From positions 124,001-188,000 of the forward strand of contig ML769491.1 of the NCBI GenBank assembly GCA_009733575.1: a stretch of 64,000 nucleotides of DNA. Direction: 5' to 3'. This stretch comes from Gymnopus androsaceus JB14 (lineage: Eukaryota; Basidiomycota; Agaricomycetes; Agaricales; Omphalotaceae). The position numbers and the translations under genes are program-made. Under the pieces are notes generated by a model that saw nothing but the letters and a program-made list of their open reading frames with translations, did not search any database and was not told where the DNA came from. Below are positions 11,492-21,382 of this stretch, piece after piece. Numbering within the stretch: position 1 is the stretch's first letter; every line of letters begins with the position of its first letter.

Positions 11492-12787
11492 TTCGACTTG
11501 AGCACTTTGTCCTGGAGGGAGGTAGGAAAGGCAAAAACCTAGGAAGCTAACATTCCATAAGGTTCTTATACAATCTACTAAATTGATTGATTTAGAAAAA
11601 ATTCCGCTAGACTAAGTGACCTCGTGGCGCCAGCACCCGGGCCAGAGCCGACTTATCAGGATATTAAACCTTGTGAATTGACATCTCGCCTAGGCAAAGC
11701 TTCAGTTGAAACGATAGCTGAGACTTGGCTGAGCAACTCCTGTTTCTCGGTCGATGGACGCCGTTGAATATAGGGAGAAGAGGAAATGGGAGGGATAAGC
11801 CTCCGAGAAGGAGGACGGGAGCGTATGGCTTGGCGGGATCCCATCATTAATGAATGTATAGAATCGGTCACCCAACCCCGCCTGAAATCTCTCGGTGCCT
11901 GGACTATATGCAGCAATTTCCAACAAAAGAAGAAGCTTTGGCTATAGTGCAGAGTACTACATATACATATATAGATTTTGTAACTCAGCACTTCGCAGAT
12001 CCGGTATGTACGTTCCACCAGATCTCAGCACTCGTTTATGTATTTTTTCTACCGGCTACCTCAGCTATTTGGAACGACAGTGTTGGTGTCATTTCTCCGG
12101 GAATTACAAGCTCGAGTTCAAGTTCTGAACAGATAAAGTACCGTGTTGCAGTTCCTCAGTTCTTAGGGGGAGTCTATTCAATCCTTTGATTTTCAGCGCA
12201 TGTCGAAGCGTCCAAATTCAAAAAGCGCAAATGAAAACACGCGCAATTACAGTGTGAAACTCGCTAATCTGGAAAAAATCGTCTTCTATCGTCCATCGTT
12301 GCTACATATATCTTTCTTATATATATAGGTTAGCGGTCCTGTCAAGTTTGATAGGACGCTCGACCACGGTAACTTGCGCGAAATCGATATCGATGAGGGT
12401 GCAAGAGAGGCCACGTAGAGGTCAGAGATAAGAGGAAGTAACATTCGATTCTGCAGCATAACAACATCAGTCACGTAGTGCAATCAAAGATGAAAAGATC
12501 CTTGCCAAACGCTCAACGACCCCATAACTTACATGTTGCAGTCCGCAATCTAGAGCAATCCACGAACTCTCATGGAAGAACCGATATATAGAGCCTTCTT
12601 GCATGACTTCCCAAGCTCTCCCTCCTCGGAAATCGACTCCCAGCCATTCGCAGATTATCACAAGTAACGACGATTGTTGAATCTTGATATCTATTTCCTG
12701 CGACCAGTGACCAGAGTTTTAATGTGTTGGCAACAAGGATGCGCCACTGGTGAGAAAGCAAGTCATTCAACGGATCACTCCAACGAA
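11492..12787. other. Long stretch without an assignable gene
   Basis: Open frames here are short and match no family I know. On the minus strand 12467-12661 is open (containing CEWLGVDFRGGRAWEVMQEG) and is followed by a plausible GTAAGT donor and a CTGCAG acceptor leading to NRMLLPLISDLYVASLAPSS; this could be part of an unrecognised spliced gene. AT-rich TATATA runs lie at 12306-12327. Confidence 0.35.
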
Positions 12788-13730
12788 CTAATATGGAAGA
12801 GCTGGACGAGGAAGAGAGATAAGGTCATTATATTCACCTTGGGTATTGGCCTGGGAGGATTGCTGGACATGTTGGCTTTACAACATAGCTACCTCGCGTT
12901 CGGGTCTCATTTCAACACCTGACGAAAAACAGTTCCAAACGCACGGAAAACTCCGATCTGAGATATTCACAAAATGGAGAGCGATATGAGCCATGTATAA
13001 GGTTTAGATAGATCGAAAATCTAGACGTACCACACCGAGTAGTGCCGCGAACATGGAGACAAGCACCCAGAATATGTCGAGGAGCACGTAGAAGGATGAA
13101 GATGGCCAGACAGAGGTCGACATAACTCCGTCTTGGAAAGCGTCGGTTGTTTCAGAGTTCTACGACGGGAGCATCTCCGATTCCTCCTTGAGTCCTTTGA
13201 GCGCGCAGCGGTCTTTATCCGCCGAGTGACGGGATATATGAGCACATCACCTCGAAACTGGACGCGGCTGTATCGCCGATGAAAGGAAACAACGATTGTC
13301 CATTACTTTAGAGATCCGTTGAAGTATTCACACATCCCCCAAGGTTTAGCGGCGCGCAAAGTGCGGAGTTTTTGCGATGTTAAATACCACCAATTGAAAG
13401 GTAAACCAGGGAAGCTCGGCCATTAGAGTGGGATATTAGTTTTTATCAAGGCGGAAAAGACTCGGAGTAATGCCTATAACTTGACTTTTTACCACCAAGT
13501 CAGAGAGCTGCACACCGGAAATTTGAAAAGAACAAACACGTACCGAACTGTTCATGAAGATACCACAGTAGTTCCAAATCAATCTCTCCGAAGAGAGAAA
13601 CACTAGATTGGTGTCTGCTTCGGCAATAATGTAGTAGCCGGTTGGCTGCAGCCTTTTCTCGTCAAGTCGAACCTAGCCGAGTACTCTGCAGTTAGTTCAT
13701 TCGGTCAGAGTTACTTGTATTTGCGAGATT
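12788..13730 (-). CDS. Unrecognised spliced gene with one membrane segment
   Basis: I reconstructed this from splice signals and do not recognise the family. One exon after a CTAG acceptor near 13673 reads RLDEKRLQPTGYYIIAEADT and then LVFLSSERLIWNYCGIFMN, ending at GTACGT near 13542. Lower down, NSETTDAFQDGVMSTSVWPS leads into a hydrophobic helix YVLLDIFWVLVSMFAALLGV. A GTACGT intron follows, then IGVFRAFGTVFRQ, another short intron, and ANTQGEYNDLISLPRPALPY with a stop at 12788. The middle exons (13180-13500) and the start are not resolved. A tail-anchored or single-pass protein is possible. Confidence 0.4.
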
Positions 13731-13881
13731 AGCAGCCTAATAGTAAGTAGCTTCGTTTCCGATTTTGAGCACACCGTACACGAGCTGGTTCAGGCAAGAG
13801 ATGACTTAAGCGCCTGATATGTGCCGGCGTCTCTTCGAACTCTCATCATCTTTTCTCTGTACTTGATCCATATATCCTCGA

Positions 13882-16199
13882 ATGGTCTCGGATGCTGACC
13901 GATTGAGAATCTGCATTGTGAGTGCACTTTTCCCACCTTTTTTATATTGTTAGCTGAATTTTATTCGTCTCTCAGGCATTAACTGCCTTGAAGTTCAAGC
14001 AGCCTAATCAATCGTGTCTCTGTAGCGTTTTTTTGGCCCAGGATCCAAAGGCATTGCTTAATAATGAATCCTTGGAACGAAAAAATCCGAACAATGGCCT
14101 CGCTTCTCCGTATTCTTTGAACGCATAGCCTATGTGCTTGATCTTAGGTCAAAGTTTCCTCCGTCTGGTCCAAGTGCACCGACGGCAGATGGATCATGGA
14201 GGACCCATGCACTAAGCTTAGAGGGAGAGCTGACACTGTTGCGAGAAAAGTACGAAGCGGAGCAAATCAGTAAGAACGTGTTTCTCATCTTCTGATATTC
14301 TTGAATGAAGTTTCGCTAGAATCGATTTCTTTGGCTCGAGCAAACGAACTCGCCGCGGCAGCTATTCCTCCAGAAGTGACACTCTCTGGAGAGCAGGTGC
14401 TCGAAAAAGACGCGTCCGACGCGTCGAAAAACCCGACATCCAAGAAAAAGACCAAAGGAAAGAAGGTCAATGTTGTGGATACCAAGGCACCTGCAGTTCC
14501 GGCTCCTCAGCTGCATGCTCCTGCGCGATTAGATTTGAAAGGGATATTCAAAGACCTGAACTTGATAAATGGTATGTTCTTTGCCTTTCGTTTTCGACGT
14601 CGATGAATTATTTTGCTAGATAGTACTCTTAAACCGAGGACGGGGGAAGACCACCTGTTTTCTTCCTTTTCCTCCTTTGAACAGCTGGCATCTGTGCTTC
14701 CTACGACCCCTGCTCCCGCTCAAAAAGCTTTACTGCTATCATCAACAATTCGCGCTCTGGAAGCCGTGTCGCGCGCGCTGAACGGCGTTTTAGCGTCCCA
14801 TTCATCTCCTTCGTTGACCTCCGTGGCGTCGCACAGAGACATAGAAACCTTACAAACGCTCAACATCTTGTTAACTCACCTTTTATCCGTTTCTTTTTCA
14901 TTTCTTTTTGCCGAGATCCCAAAAGCTCGAACCGATCAAAAGAAACAAGCGAAGAAAGCAAAGAAGGAAGAGGGGAAGCCGGAAGCATCCAACTCTGCTT
15001 TCTCTGCTACAGATTCTGTGGAATTCAGATTGTCGTTCGAGAAACTTCTTGACACTCTCACGACACTCGTTCTTCGACCCCTCCTCCAGGCTTTCGTCTC
15101 ATCGTCTGAAACCTATCTATTATCCGTTTTCGGTCCAACTCCTACGAATACAGCGGGAAAACAACGGCCCGTTTCTAGCGACGTTTCTATTCCAGATGTT
15201 AGGCCCGATATCCTCTCCCTGTTTCGCAGCGCTTTTTTCCATGTCTCGCAACTTGTCGTTCATTTTGAACCACCTTCCGATACCCAAATGTCGGACAACA
15301 GCTACGCTTTGGGAGTTAGAGAATTTCTCTCGCTGGCAGCTGTACGTGAGCTGCTCAAGCTATTCGAATGTCGCGATAGCATTGGTGATGATCCTCGACT
15401 CCATAACTTGATGCATTTTATGGCTTCCACTAATCTTGGAGATGGTCCTCGAGACTCATCCCTTGAGGCTCCTGCGGAAAGGCCTGCTTACGATGTTGGA
15501 GAGAAAGCAGACCCTGTCATCTTCAAGGATGGTAAGTCTACCTTCACCGATGCAAATGCGAAACGCGCGCCGCCTGGAATAGCTTCACGGCGAGATACCA
15601 GGAATACTTGGATCCGGAAATTGGCTCGTAAAGACGCTGTGTGGTATCTCTGTACAGTTTTGCATATCCTTTTCGAAAACGCATTTCTTCCAATTGGCGC
15701 TCCTTCTGCCGAGGTAGATTCCAATACAGGTCATACCTTTACTTCGTCGGAGGCTGGACCTTGGCGTAACTCTGAGCTCTCTTCCAGCCTTGGACCAACT
15801 GCTTCGAATACTTCAGGAAATCATGCAGAAATCTCAGACGCTTCAGCTATGGAGTCAAACAGCAAATACGCGACGGAGGTGAACGAAACAGAGGCAAATG
15901 CTTCTAGTTTATCGTTACTGAGAGCAGGGCTATTGAATTCGTTCGACGCGTTGCTGGTTCTGGTCACGGAGTGTCGTCCGTCCCCTTTACCTCTTCTGTC
16001 TGGTATCGCCGTAGGGGAAGTTTTCACGCGCAGAGAAGGCAGAGGACCTGATGCTGGGGAATCTGTGGACAGAGGCAATCCGCCTAGAACAGGTAGTTTA
16101 GGATTGGACATGGATGAGCTAGAGTATGAACTGGTTCTGGGAGTGATTGAGAGATATTGGGAGTGTACGCTAGGAATAACTGGGACACACAGCTCGTAG
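13882..16199 (+). CDS. Conserved hypothetical protein, about 723 aa
   Basis: I cannot name the function. Four exons fit well: 13882-13917 (MVSDADRLRICI), 13976-14269, 14311-14571 and 14620-16199. Exon 2 runs ALTALKFKQPNQSC to SLEGELTLLREKYEAEQI, and exon 3 holds a Lys-rich stretch NPTSKKKTKGKK. The long last exon is mostly helical and Leu-rich, with a second basic patch near KQAKKAKKEEGK and acidic or Ser-rich linkers. Near 14112, GLASPY must join FFERIAYVLDLRSKFP with one added base; the exon sum of 2171 is likewise one short of a whole number of codons. No membrane segment or signal peptide is seen. Confidence 0.75.
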
Positions 16200-16757
16200 G
16201 ACCCGAGGACGACTGAATGCATGGTTTCCTGCTATTTACTTACTCTGAGCATGTAAGATACTTGTAATCTTTCAACTTGTCATCGTTTCGCTCTGCTCTA
16301 CTGTATGGCAGTATCATATATAAGATATGTGGAATAGAAGGTCCTAGTACTGAGTACTAGTCTAGCGGACCTTGTGGAACTCAAGCAAGCGCTTGAGTGC
16401 CGAATATGTGCCTAAGTAGTAGTCCGTTCCGAATCATTTTCTTGGTTCTTTCGATCCTACGTCTCCATTCCAATCATCGCTCGGAGTTGTAAAGACCCTT
16501 TACCACCCTTTCCAACAAACTCACTCCCCCATCTGAACAACTTGATGCAGACTGAGTGCAAACTCTAGACCGACGCATACTTTATGTGCAAACTATCCTT
16601 CTATAAATAAGGTAGTACTCATTGATGGCGGTAAGATAACCCACCTGATCACATACATATATATAAAATAGAGATCTGGGCTACCGCTTGCCTGCTGGAG
16701 TACTCGCCGTCGAGGATCCCGTGGTTGTCAATGTTTTCAGCTTTTTCCAAATCGAAC
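16200..16757. other. Intergenic
   Basis: This lies between two convergent genes. No coding potential is seen. The part nearest the F-box/LRR gene (from about 16590) resembles 48420-48516 and is the edge of a segmental duplication. Confidence 0.4.
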
Positions 16758-18701
16758 TCAAACCCTTTCCTTCTTTCCTTCCTCCTTCTCAGTTTCTCCA
16801 TGACCATCATCCGTCGGACTTGCAATAACTACCCTATCATTCCAAACAAACACCTTCACCCAGTTTAGCACCCCGGTCGAGACTGAGCCACTTGAAACGA
16901 AACTCTTGACCGACGCGTATATGCGGCGTCGTGCCGTTAGGCAAAGACGCGGTCCCAAAAGGAAATCTTCATGGTCGTATGCCAGACCTGGGTCTCGCGC
17001 AGGCTCGATGATGACCTTCTCGAGGTCCAGGAGGGCAAATGAAATCATGTCGAGAAGGATATGCTAAAAAGCATTGATGAGATGGGTGTAAGAAGACAAA
17101 CAAATCGGATATCTACCACAGCGTTTGGGTTAGTACTGGGTTGGTTATACCAATAGGAAACATCAGAATTAGGATCTATTTCCAGTCCTTTGTGATCAAC
17201 TCTAACCCAAAGGCTCCTCAGCTTCGTGCACCTCCGAAAAGCCTCGATGTTATGTTCACCAAAACACCACCTGCTCTCAAATACCGGCTTTACTTCTAGC
17301 TTCACCAGAGATTGTTCATGCATTGGGAGAACATCCTTATAAAACCGATCAGCAGCATCATTGTACGTCGGATCGTACCATGCAGGACTAATGAGAGAAA
17401 GGATTTCCAAGCCAGAGTAGGATTGAATGTAGTCCAATATGGCGTCGACATTATGGTGGTAGTGAGAGATGACCAGGCTGCGAAGACGGATCTGTTCGAG
17501 AGCAAGAGTAATCCATACCGCATCCCACGGGTCTCTGTTATGAGTCCGGCTGAGGTTTAGCGATGTAAGATTTCTGAGGATATGTCTGGGGACTTCCGTC
17601 ACTAATCCGCTTAATCCCAAGTTAGACATGGTAGGTGCGATGACATTGTCCAACATGATATGCGGGGGAATATGAGCCCAGTATAGTCCCTCTGAGCACA
17701 GGTTTAGCGGTGTAAGGGAGGTGGTCAAAATTATGGGTTGTTTGGTGATTGCCTCAAAGACGCTATCTGAGACATTCGCAGATATAGACAAAATCTGAAG
17801 TTTGGGCAGTTTGGGGAGAGAGATGGGAATGTTGCGTGTGTCCGGGATGTAGAAGTTAAATAGAATAGAATACTCCCAATCGCATTGGAAGGAGAACTCC
17901 CTGATGTTGTGACAAATCTCGGGGGCTGATATCACTGCTAGCACAGTATTGAGAGTCCAATTATTCTGTTTCTGGCGATGCCAATGCCAGCTGAATTTTC
18001 GATTCAGCCAATTGTGCAGTAAATGCGGCTCGCATAGATACATACCGAACTGTGTCGAGCCTGCGTAAAGACTTCAATGCAGGCTCCAATAACTCCCGCA
18101 ACTGTTCTTCTGCTAATTTTGACTGAACTCCCCCTGACTCCACCCATGATTTGACTTGCTCTGTATCGTGCGTGTATTTGAACTGTTCTTGCTTCTTTTT
18201 GAAATCCGAATCGGATTCCGGAGAACAAGACGGGGTGAGGGAGACAATATTCAGTGTTCGGACATGCCTGGAAACACTACTGTACCATTTCGATCGAGAG
18301 TTCAGTCATGCGTCATCCCAAAAAAATCTGAATGCGGTTTTAATTCTTTCTCGATTTTTCAGATTTATTTTGTATTTATTTTGGTCGAAATTTCAGAATC
18401 GATGAACTCTCGATCGAAATGGTACAGTAGTTTCTTCCAGCTCCGAAGCTTTTTCATCAGCAAGCACTTTTAGTAGGGTGAGTCCGGGTTCCAAATTATC
18501 CTTATGAATGTTGAGGGTTACTTCCGCCAAGGCATGGGGTTTAAATGCCTCTCCGAACAGCGAGCAAGTTCGTCGGAGGCTTTTCCTATCCTTAAGTCGA
18601 GCGGTCTGTAGTTAAATTAGTTGACGACAAGTCGATAAAGTTGTTTTAATCACCTCGTTCCCAATTTTGCGCAGGAGCTCTAGAGGGAGCGAAGAGAACA
18701 T
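16758..18701 (-). pseudogene. F-box/LRR gene, copy 1, interrupted by a MITE
   Basis: This is nearly identical to the intact gene at 48517-50390. It has the same start (MFSSLPLELLRKIGNE from 18701), first intron (18606-18653) and later introns. Exon 2 is broken at 18428 by a 148-bp TA-flanked element; reading into the element gives a stop about 12 codons later. At the 3' end one A is missing relative to copy 2 (near 16767), so the C-terminus stops at 16758 rather than running through the SIWKKLKSLTT tail. The part downstream of the element (17045-18043) is still open, so a shorter product from an internal start is conceivable. The gene shares a short bidirectional promoter with F-box B. Confidence 0.8.
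18280..18427. mobile_element. 148-bp MITE with 25-bp terminal inverted repeats, TA duplication
   Basis: The left end begins CTGTACCATTTCGATCG and the right end is its exact inverse complement over 25 bases. TA lies on both sides (18278-18279 and 18428-18429). The empty site is preserved in the duplicated block near 50117, where the flanks join through one TA. No coding sequence is present. The TA target and short repeats fit the Tc1/mariner superfamily; the mobilising transposase is not in this window. Confidence 0.93.
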
Positions 18702-19000
18702 GGGGTTGTAATTTGCACCACAGTTCAGTACCTCGTTCAATAAAATTGAATTAAGCGACTGATGCAGGCGCCTGGGTCAATGCTTTCGTCGTGACTGGTG
18801 AAAATGCTGGTGATTTAGATTGATTTCGCACATACGCTACGATACCGCAAGCTTTAATGCTCTTGTGGACTCCTTAAGACAATAAGACTGCATGGCACAA
18901 AGCGGACGCCGGAGAGATACCGCCGAATCAAGCGCTCAAGATTCAATCAAGCCAATAAGCGCTAGCTTGACTTCCTCAACTCCCACTACTTTGAACGTGC
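18702..19000. promoter_or_regulatory. Bidirectional promoter between F-box/LRR and F-box B
   Basis: About 300 bp separate the two divergent starts. The region is largely conserved at 50391-50672, including GGAGAGATACCGCCGAATC and the element CAACTCCCACTA about 15-30 bases before the F-box ATG. The same element precedes the F-box C start at 33310 on the other strand. Confidence 0.5.
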
Positions 19001-20767
19001 ATGTCGGAGTCAGCTAATCCTTTATCGTCTTGGAAAACAGAACATTCACCATTTGCCTCTGTGATTGGAACGAATCATGTTCCCTCTACAGTCGAACTAA
19101 AGAGTCTCCGGGCTCACCTCGTTCATCCTCAGTTTGAACTCTCCCGTCTGGAAACGGAAATCGATCGCGTGCAGACAGTCCTTGGCGATCTACTATCGAA
19201 GAAGCAACAAATCGGAAACTACATCGAGGCTCACAGGGCTTTGGCTTCTCCAGTTCGACAGATTCCTCCGGAGACACTTGCCGAAATATTCGTACAGTGT
19301 CTCCCCACTGAGCCTTTATATCCATCCCGAAACCTGAATGAGGCACCTCTCATTTTCACGATGATTTGTCGGCAGTGGAGAAATGTCGCAATAACCACTC
19401 CTCGTTTGTGGAATTCATTGCATCTATTCCTTCCTTCGCAATTGAGCGAGGAAGCTTGCTCTCGACGAATCGCAGGTGCCACGATGTGGTTACACCGTTC
19501 TGGCTCGCTTCCACTATCCATTTCCTTTCATGGCAGTGCGATTCTCCCCCATTCGTGGATGCCCATGGCGGATATTTCTGACTCAGAGAGCCAGGCCATG
19601 TCACAAGCGAACATGGACTCGATGATCCGCTCATTGATGCCGTTCAGCGATAGGTTTAGAGACGTTTTCTTGTCTCTCTCTGCCCAAAGCTTCACAAGAT
19701 TTAATAAACTATCCCCATCCCTTTTCCCTTCTCTCGTATCATTGCGGGTGCGCGATGAAGATATTCAATTTGGCGCGATCTGGTCGTGGGATATCCCAGC
19801 CTTTTCGCCTCTTCTTTCTCGAATGCCGCTGTTGAAGACGCTAGAGATCAACGAGGTTCTTGTCCCGGACAAGAAATTCCACTTGTTACCATGCAATTGG
19901 AGAAATATAACCAACATCGCTATTAAAGACTCCTTGGCTCCTGTCAAAGTGATAGCTATTTTGGCAGAAACTCCTTGGATCCAGTCAATATCTTTCCTCA
20001 TAGCATTGGGGGATGATATAGCTAGTACTGTGGTACATCTCAAGGATCTTGTTGAAATGCGATTGTCAGTCTTTTCAAGCCAACAGATGGGAGATGAAGC
20101 CTTGGATCGATTTTTTGAGACCCAAGTAACTTCTCTCACCAACTGCATCCAGTGTTTTGCTTTGCGAGCGCTCGATTTTTCATCTGATTGGCCAAGATTG
20201 ACTATTTCAAAGTGGCCGTTCTCTCAGCTGCAGTTACACGCTTTAGAAACATTGAACCTGGCTATGCCACTAGCACCAAACGCCTTAACAGAATGTCTTT
20301 CACAAACTCCGAATCTAATCTCCTTTCAGTTCAAAACTGCTATGTGGCCGAAATTTCCACTCCGAGACTCACACCTTTCCAGTCTTACATTCTCACTCAA
20401 TAATCCTAATCCCATGTGGCCTCGATTACAAAACATTCGAGTCCTCGACCAAATCTATGCATTGGATCAGTCGATCCCTCCAAGTGCAACCACAAGTGCT
20501 AAATCATTGACGACTTTCCTTGAGAGTCGATCCCAAAATACATCATTGAAAACATGCGATATATTGTACCACGCCGAGCCTAATCCATCCTTCTCCGAAG
20601 CAGAGCTCAGTATTCTGCAAAACCTCAAACAAAATGGGTTGAAGCTCCGCTTACATGTCCAGGTTAAACCCTCGGACCCTGCCTTCCCTGATTCACCTGA
20701 TATGGGGATTCAGCCTCCAAGGCATTCAGGTATGGCAGGTCATATCGGTGCAGCAGCCCTTATTTGA
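19001..20767 (+). CDS. F-box-like protein B, 588 aa
   Basis: This is a single uninterrupted exon. An N-terminal leader (SPFASVIGTNHVPSTVELK) is followed by a coiled coil (about residues 35-75) and the F-box ASPVRQIPPETLAEIFVQCL (about 80-100) with MICRQWRNVAI and LWNSLHLFLPSQ. The rest is a Leu-rich C-terminal part with repeated L-L-L patterns, for example LPLLKTLEINEVLVPDKKF written with small changes in all paralogues. It is presumed to be an SCF substrate receptor. Its nearest relative for the first 190 residues is the gene at 50673, but from about residue 190 it matches F-box C at 31541 more closely, which suggests past gene conversion or recombination. Confidence 0.88.
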   Translation: MSESANPLSSWKTEHSPFASVIGTNHVPSTVELKSLRAHLVHPQFELSRLETEIDRVQTVLGDLLSKKQQIGNYIEAHRALASPVRQIPPETLAEIFVQCLPTEPLYPSRNLNEAPLIFTMICRQWRNVAITTPRLWNSLHLFLPSQLSEEACSRRIAGATMWLHRSGSLPLSISFHGSAILPHSWMPMADISDSESQAMSQANMDSMIRSLMPFSDRFRDVFLSLSAQSFTRFNKLSPSLFPSLVSLRVRDEDIQFGAIWSWDIPAFSPLLSRMPLLKTLEINEVLVPDKKFHLLPCNWRNITNIAIKDSLAPVKVIAILAETPWIQSISFLIALGDDIASTVVHLKDLVEMRLSVFSSQQMGDEALDRFFETQVTSLTNCIQCFALRALDFSSDWPRLTISKWPFSQLQLHALETLNLAMPLAPNALTECLSQTPNLISFQFKTAMWPKFPLRDSHLSSLTFSLNNPNPMWPRLQNIRVLDQIYALDQSIPPSATTSAKSLTTFLESRSQNTSLKTCDILYHAEPNPSFSEAELSILQNLKQNGLKLRLHVQVKPSDPAFPDSPDMGIQPPRHSGMAGHIGAAALI

Positions 20768-21382
20768 ACATTGGACTCACTCGAAAAGTCAGTTTCGACA
20801 GTCGGCTATGGCTTTCAGGGACAACCCAACTTGCTGTTGAATTTAATCATGTTTTTTTGTAGGACTTTCTGAACATCAGTTAACTGTAAATAAATTCCCG
20901 CTCTGAATAATCTGACGGTTGATCTCAGAGTCCATGCGGAAAGTACTGAGCAAGTACTTATGCTTTAAAAATAATATGAGCGTCTAATAATTAATTCGTT
21001 AAGCGCCAACAAGCGCGGTCTGTTCTGAACCACGACGTCCACGTCCACAGCCGTCACTATTCAACGACCGGACGCTTCTACGTGGAATTTGTCTGAACGC
21101 AACCACGTATTAGCTAATTCGCCCAGCTAGTAAGTACCTTGACATTGTGTTGAACAATTCTAGCTCAAGTTCAATGATTATGTAGGGCCCGCACGCATTA
21201 GCGTACTTCAAAACCCAAACCACCTAGGAACCGCAGAGGTCACCTAATTTAATCACTGTGCTCTGCCACAGGAGCGCTGGAGGTGTTTCACAGGATTTTC
21301 ATCCTCCGAATAGACTTCGTCCCCAAACATAGTCTGAAAATACACTGCATCTCAAACCTATAAACGCCTTTTGAATTCTACA
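20768..21382. other. Intergenic
   Basis: No gene is seen. It contains the 3' flank of F-box B and the promoter region of the UBX-domain gene. Confidence 0.4.

Noticed and set aside
11656..12018. A 120-codon minus-strand gene
   Set aside because: No family resemblance, no conserved neighbour, and overlapping frames of equal length on the other strand.
18830..18960. CRISPR-like or satellite arrays
   Set aside because: No regularly spaced direct repeats occur anywhere in the window; the genome is eukaryotic.
19086..19521. Antisense open frames over the F-box genes that recur in every paralogue
   Set aside because: They recur only because the sense coding sequence is conserved; there are no independent motifs or start context.
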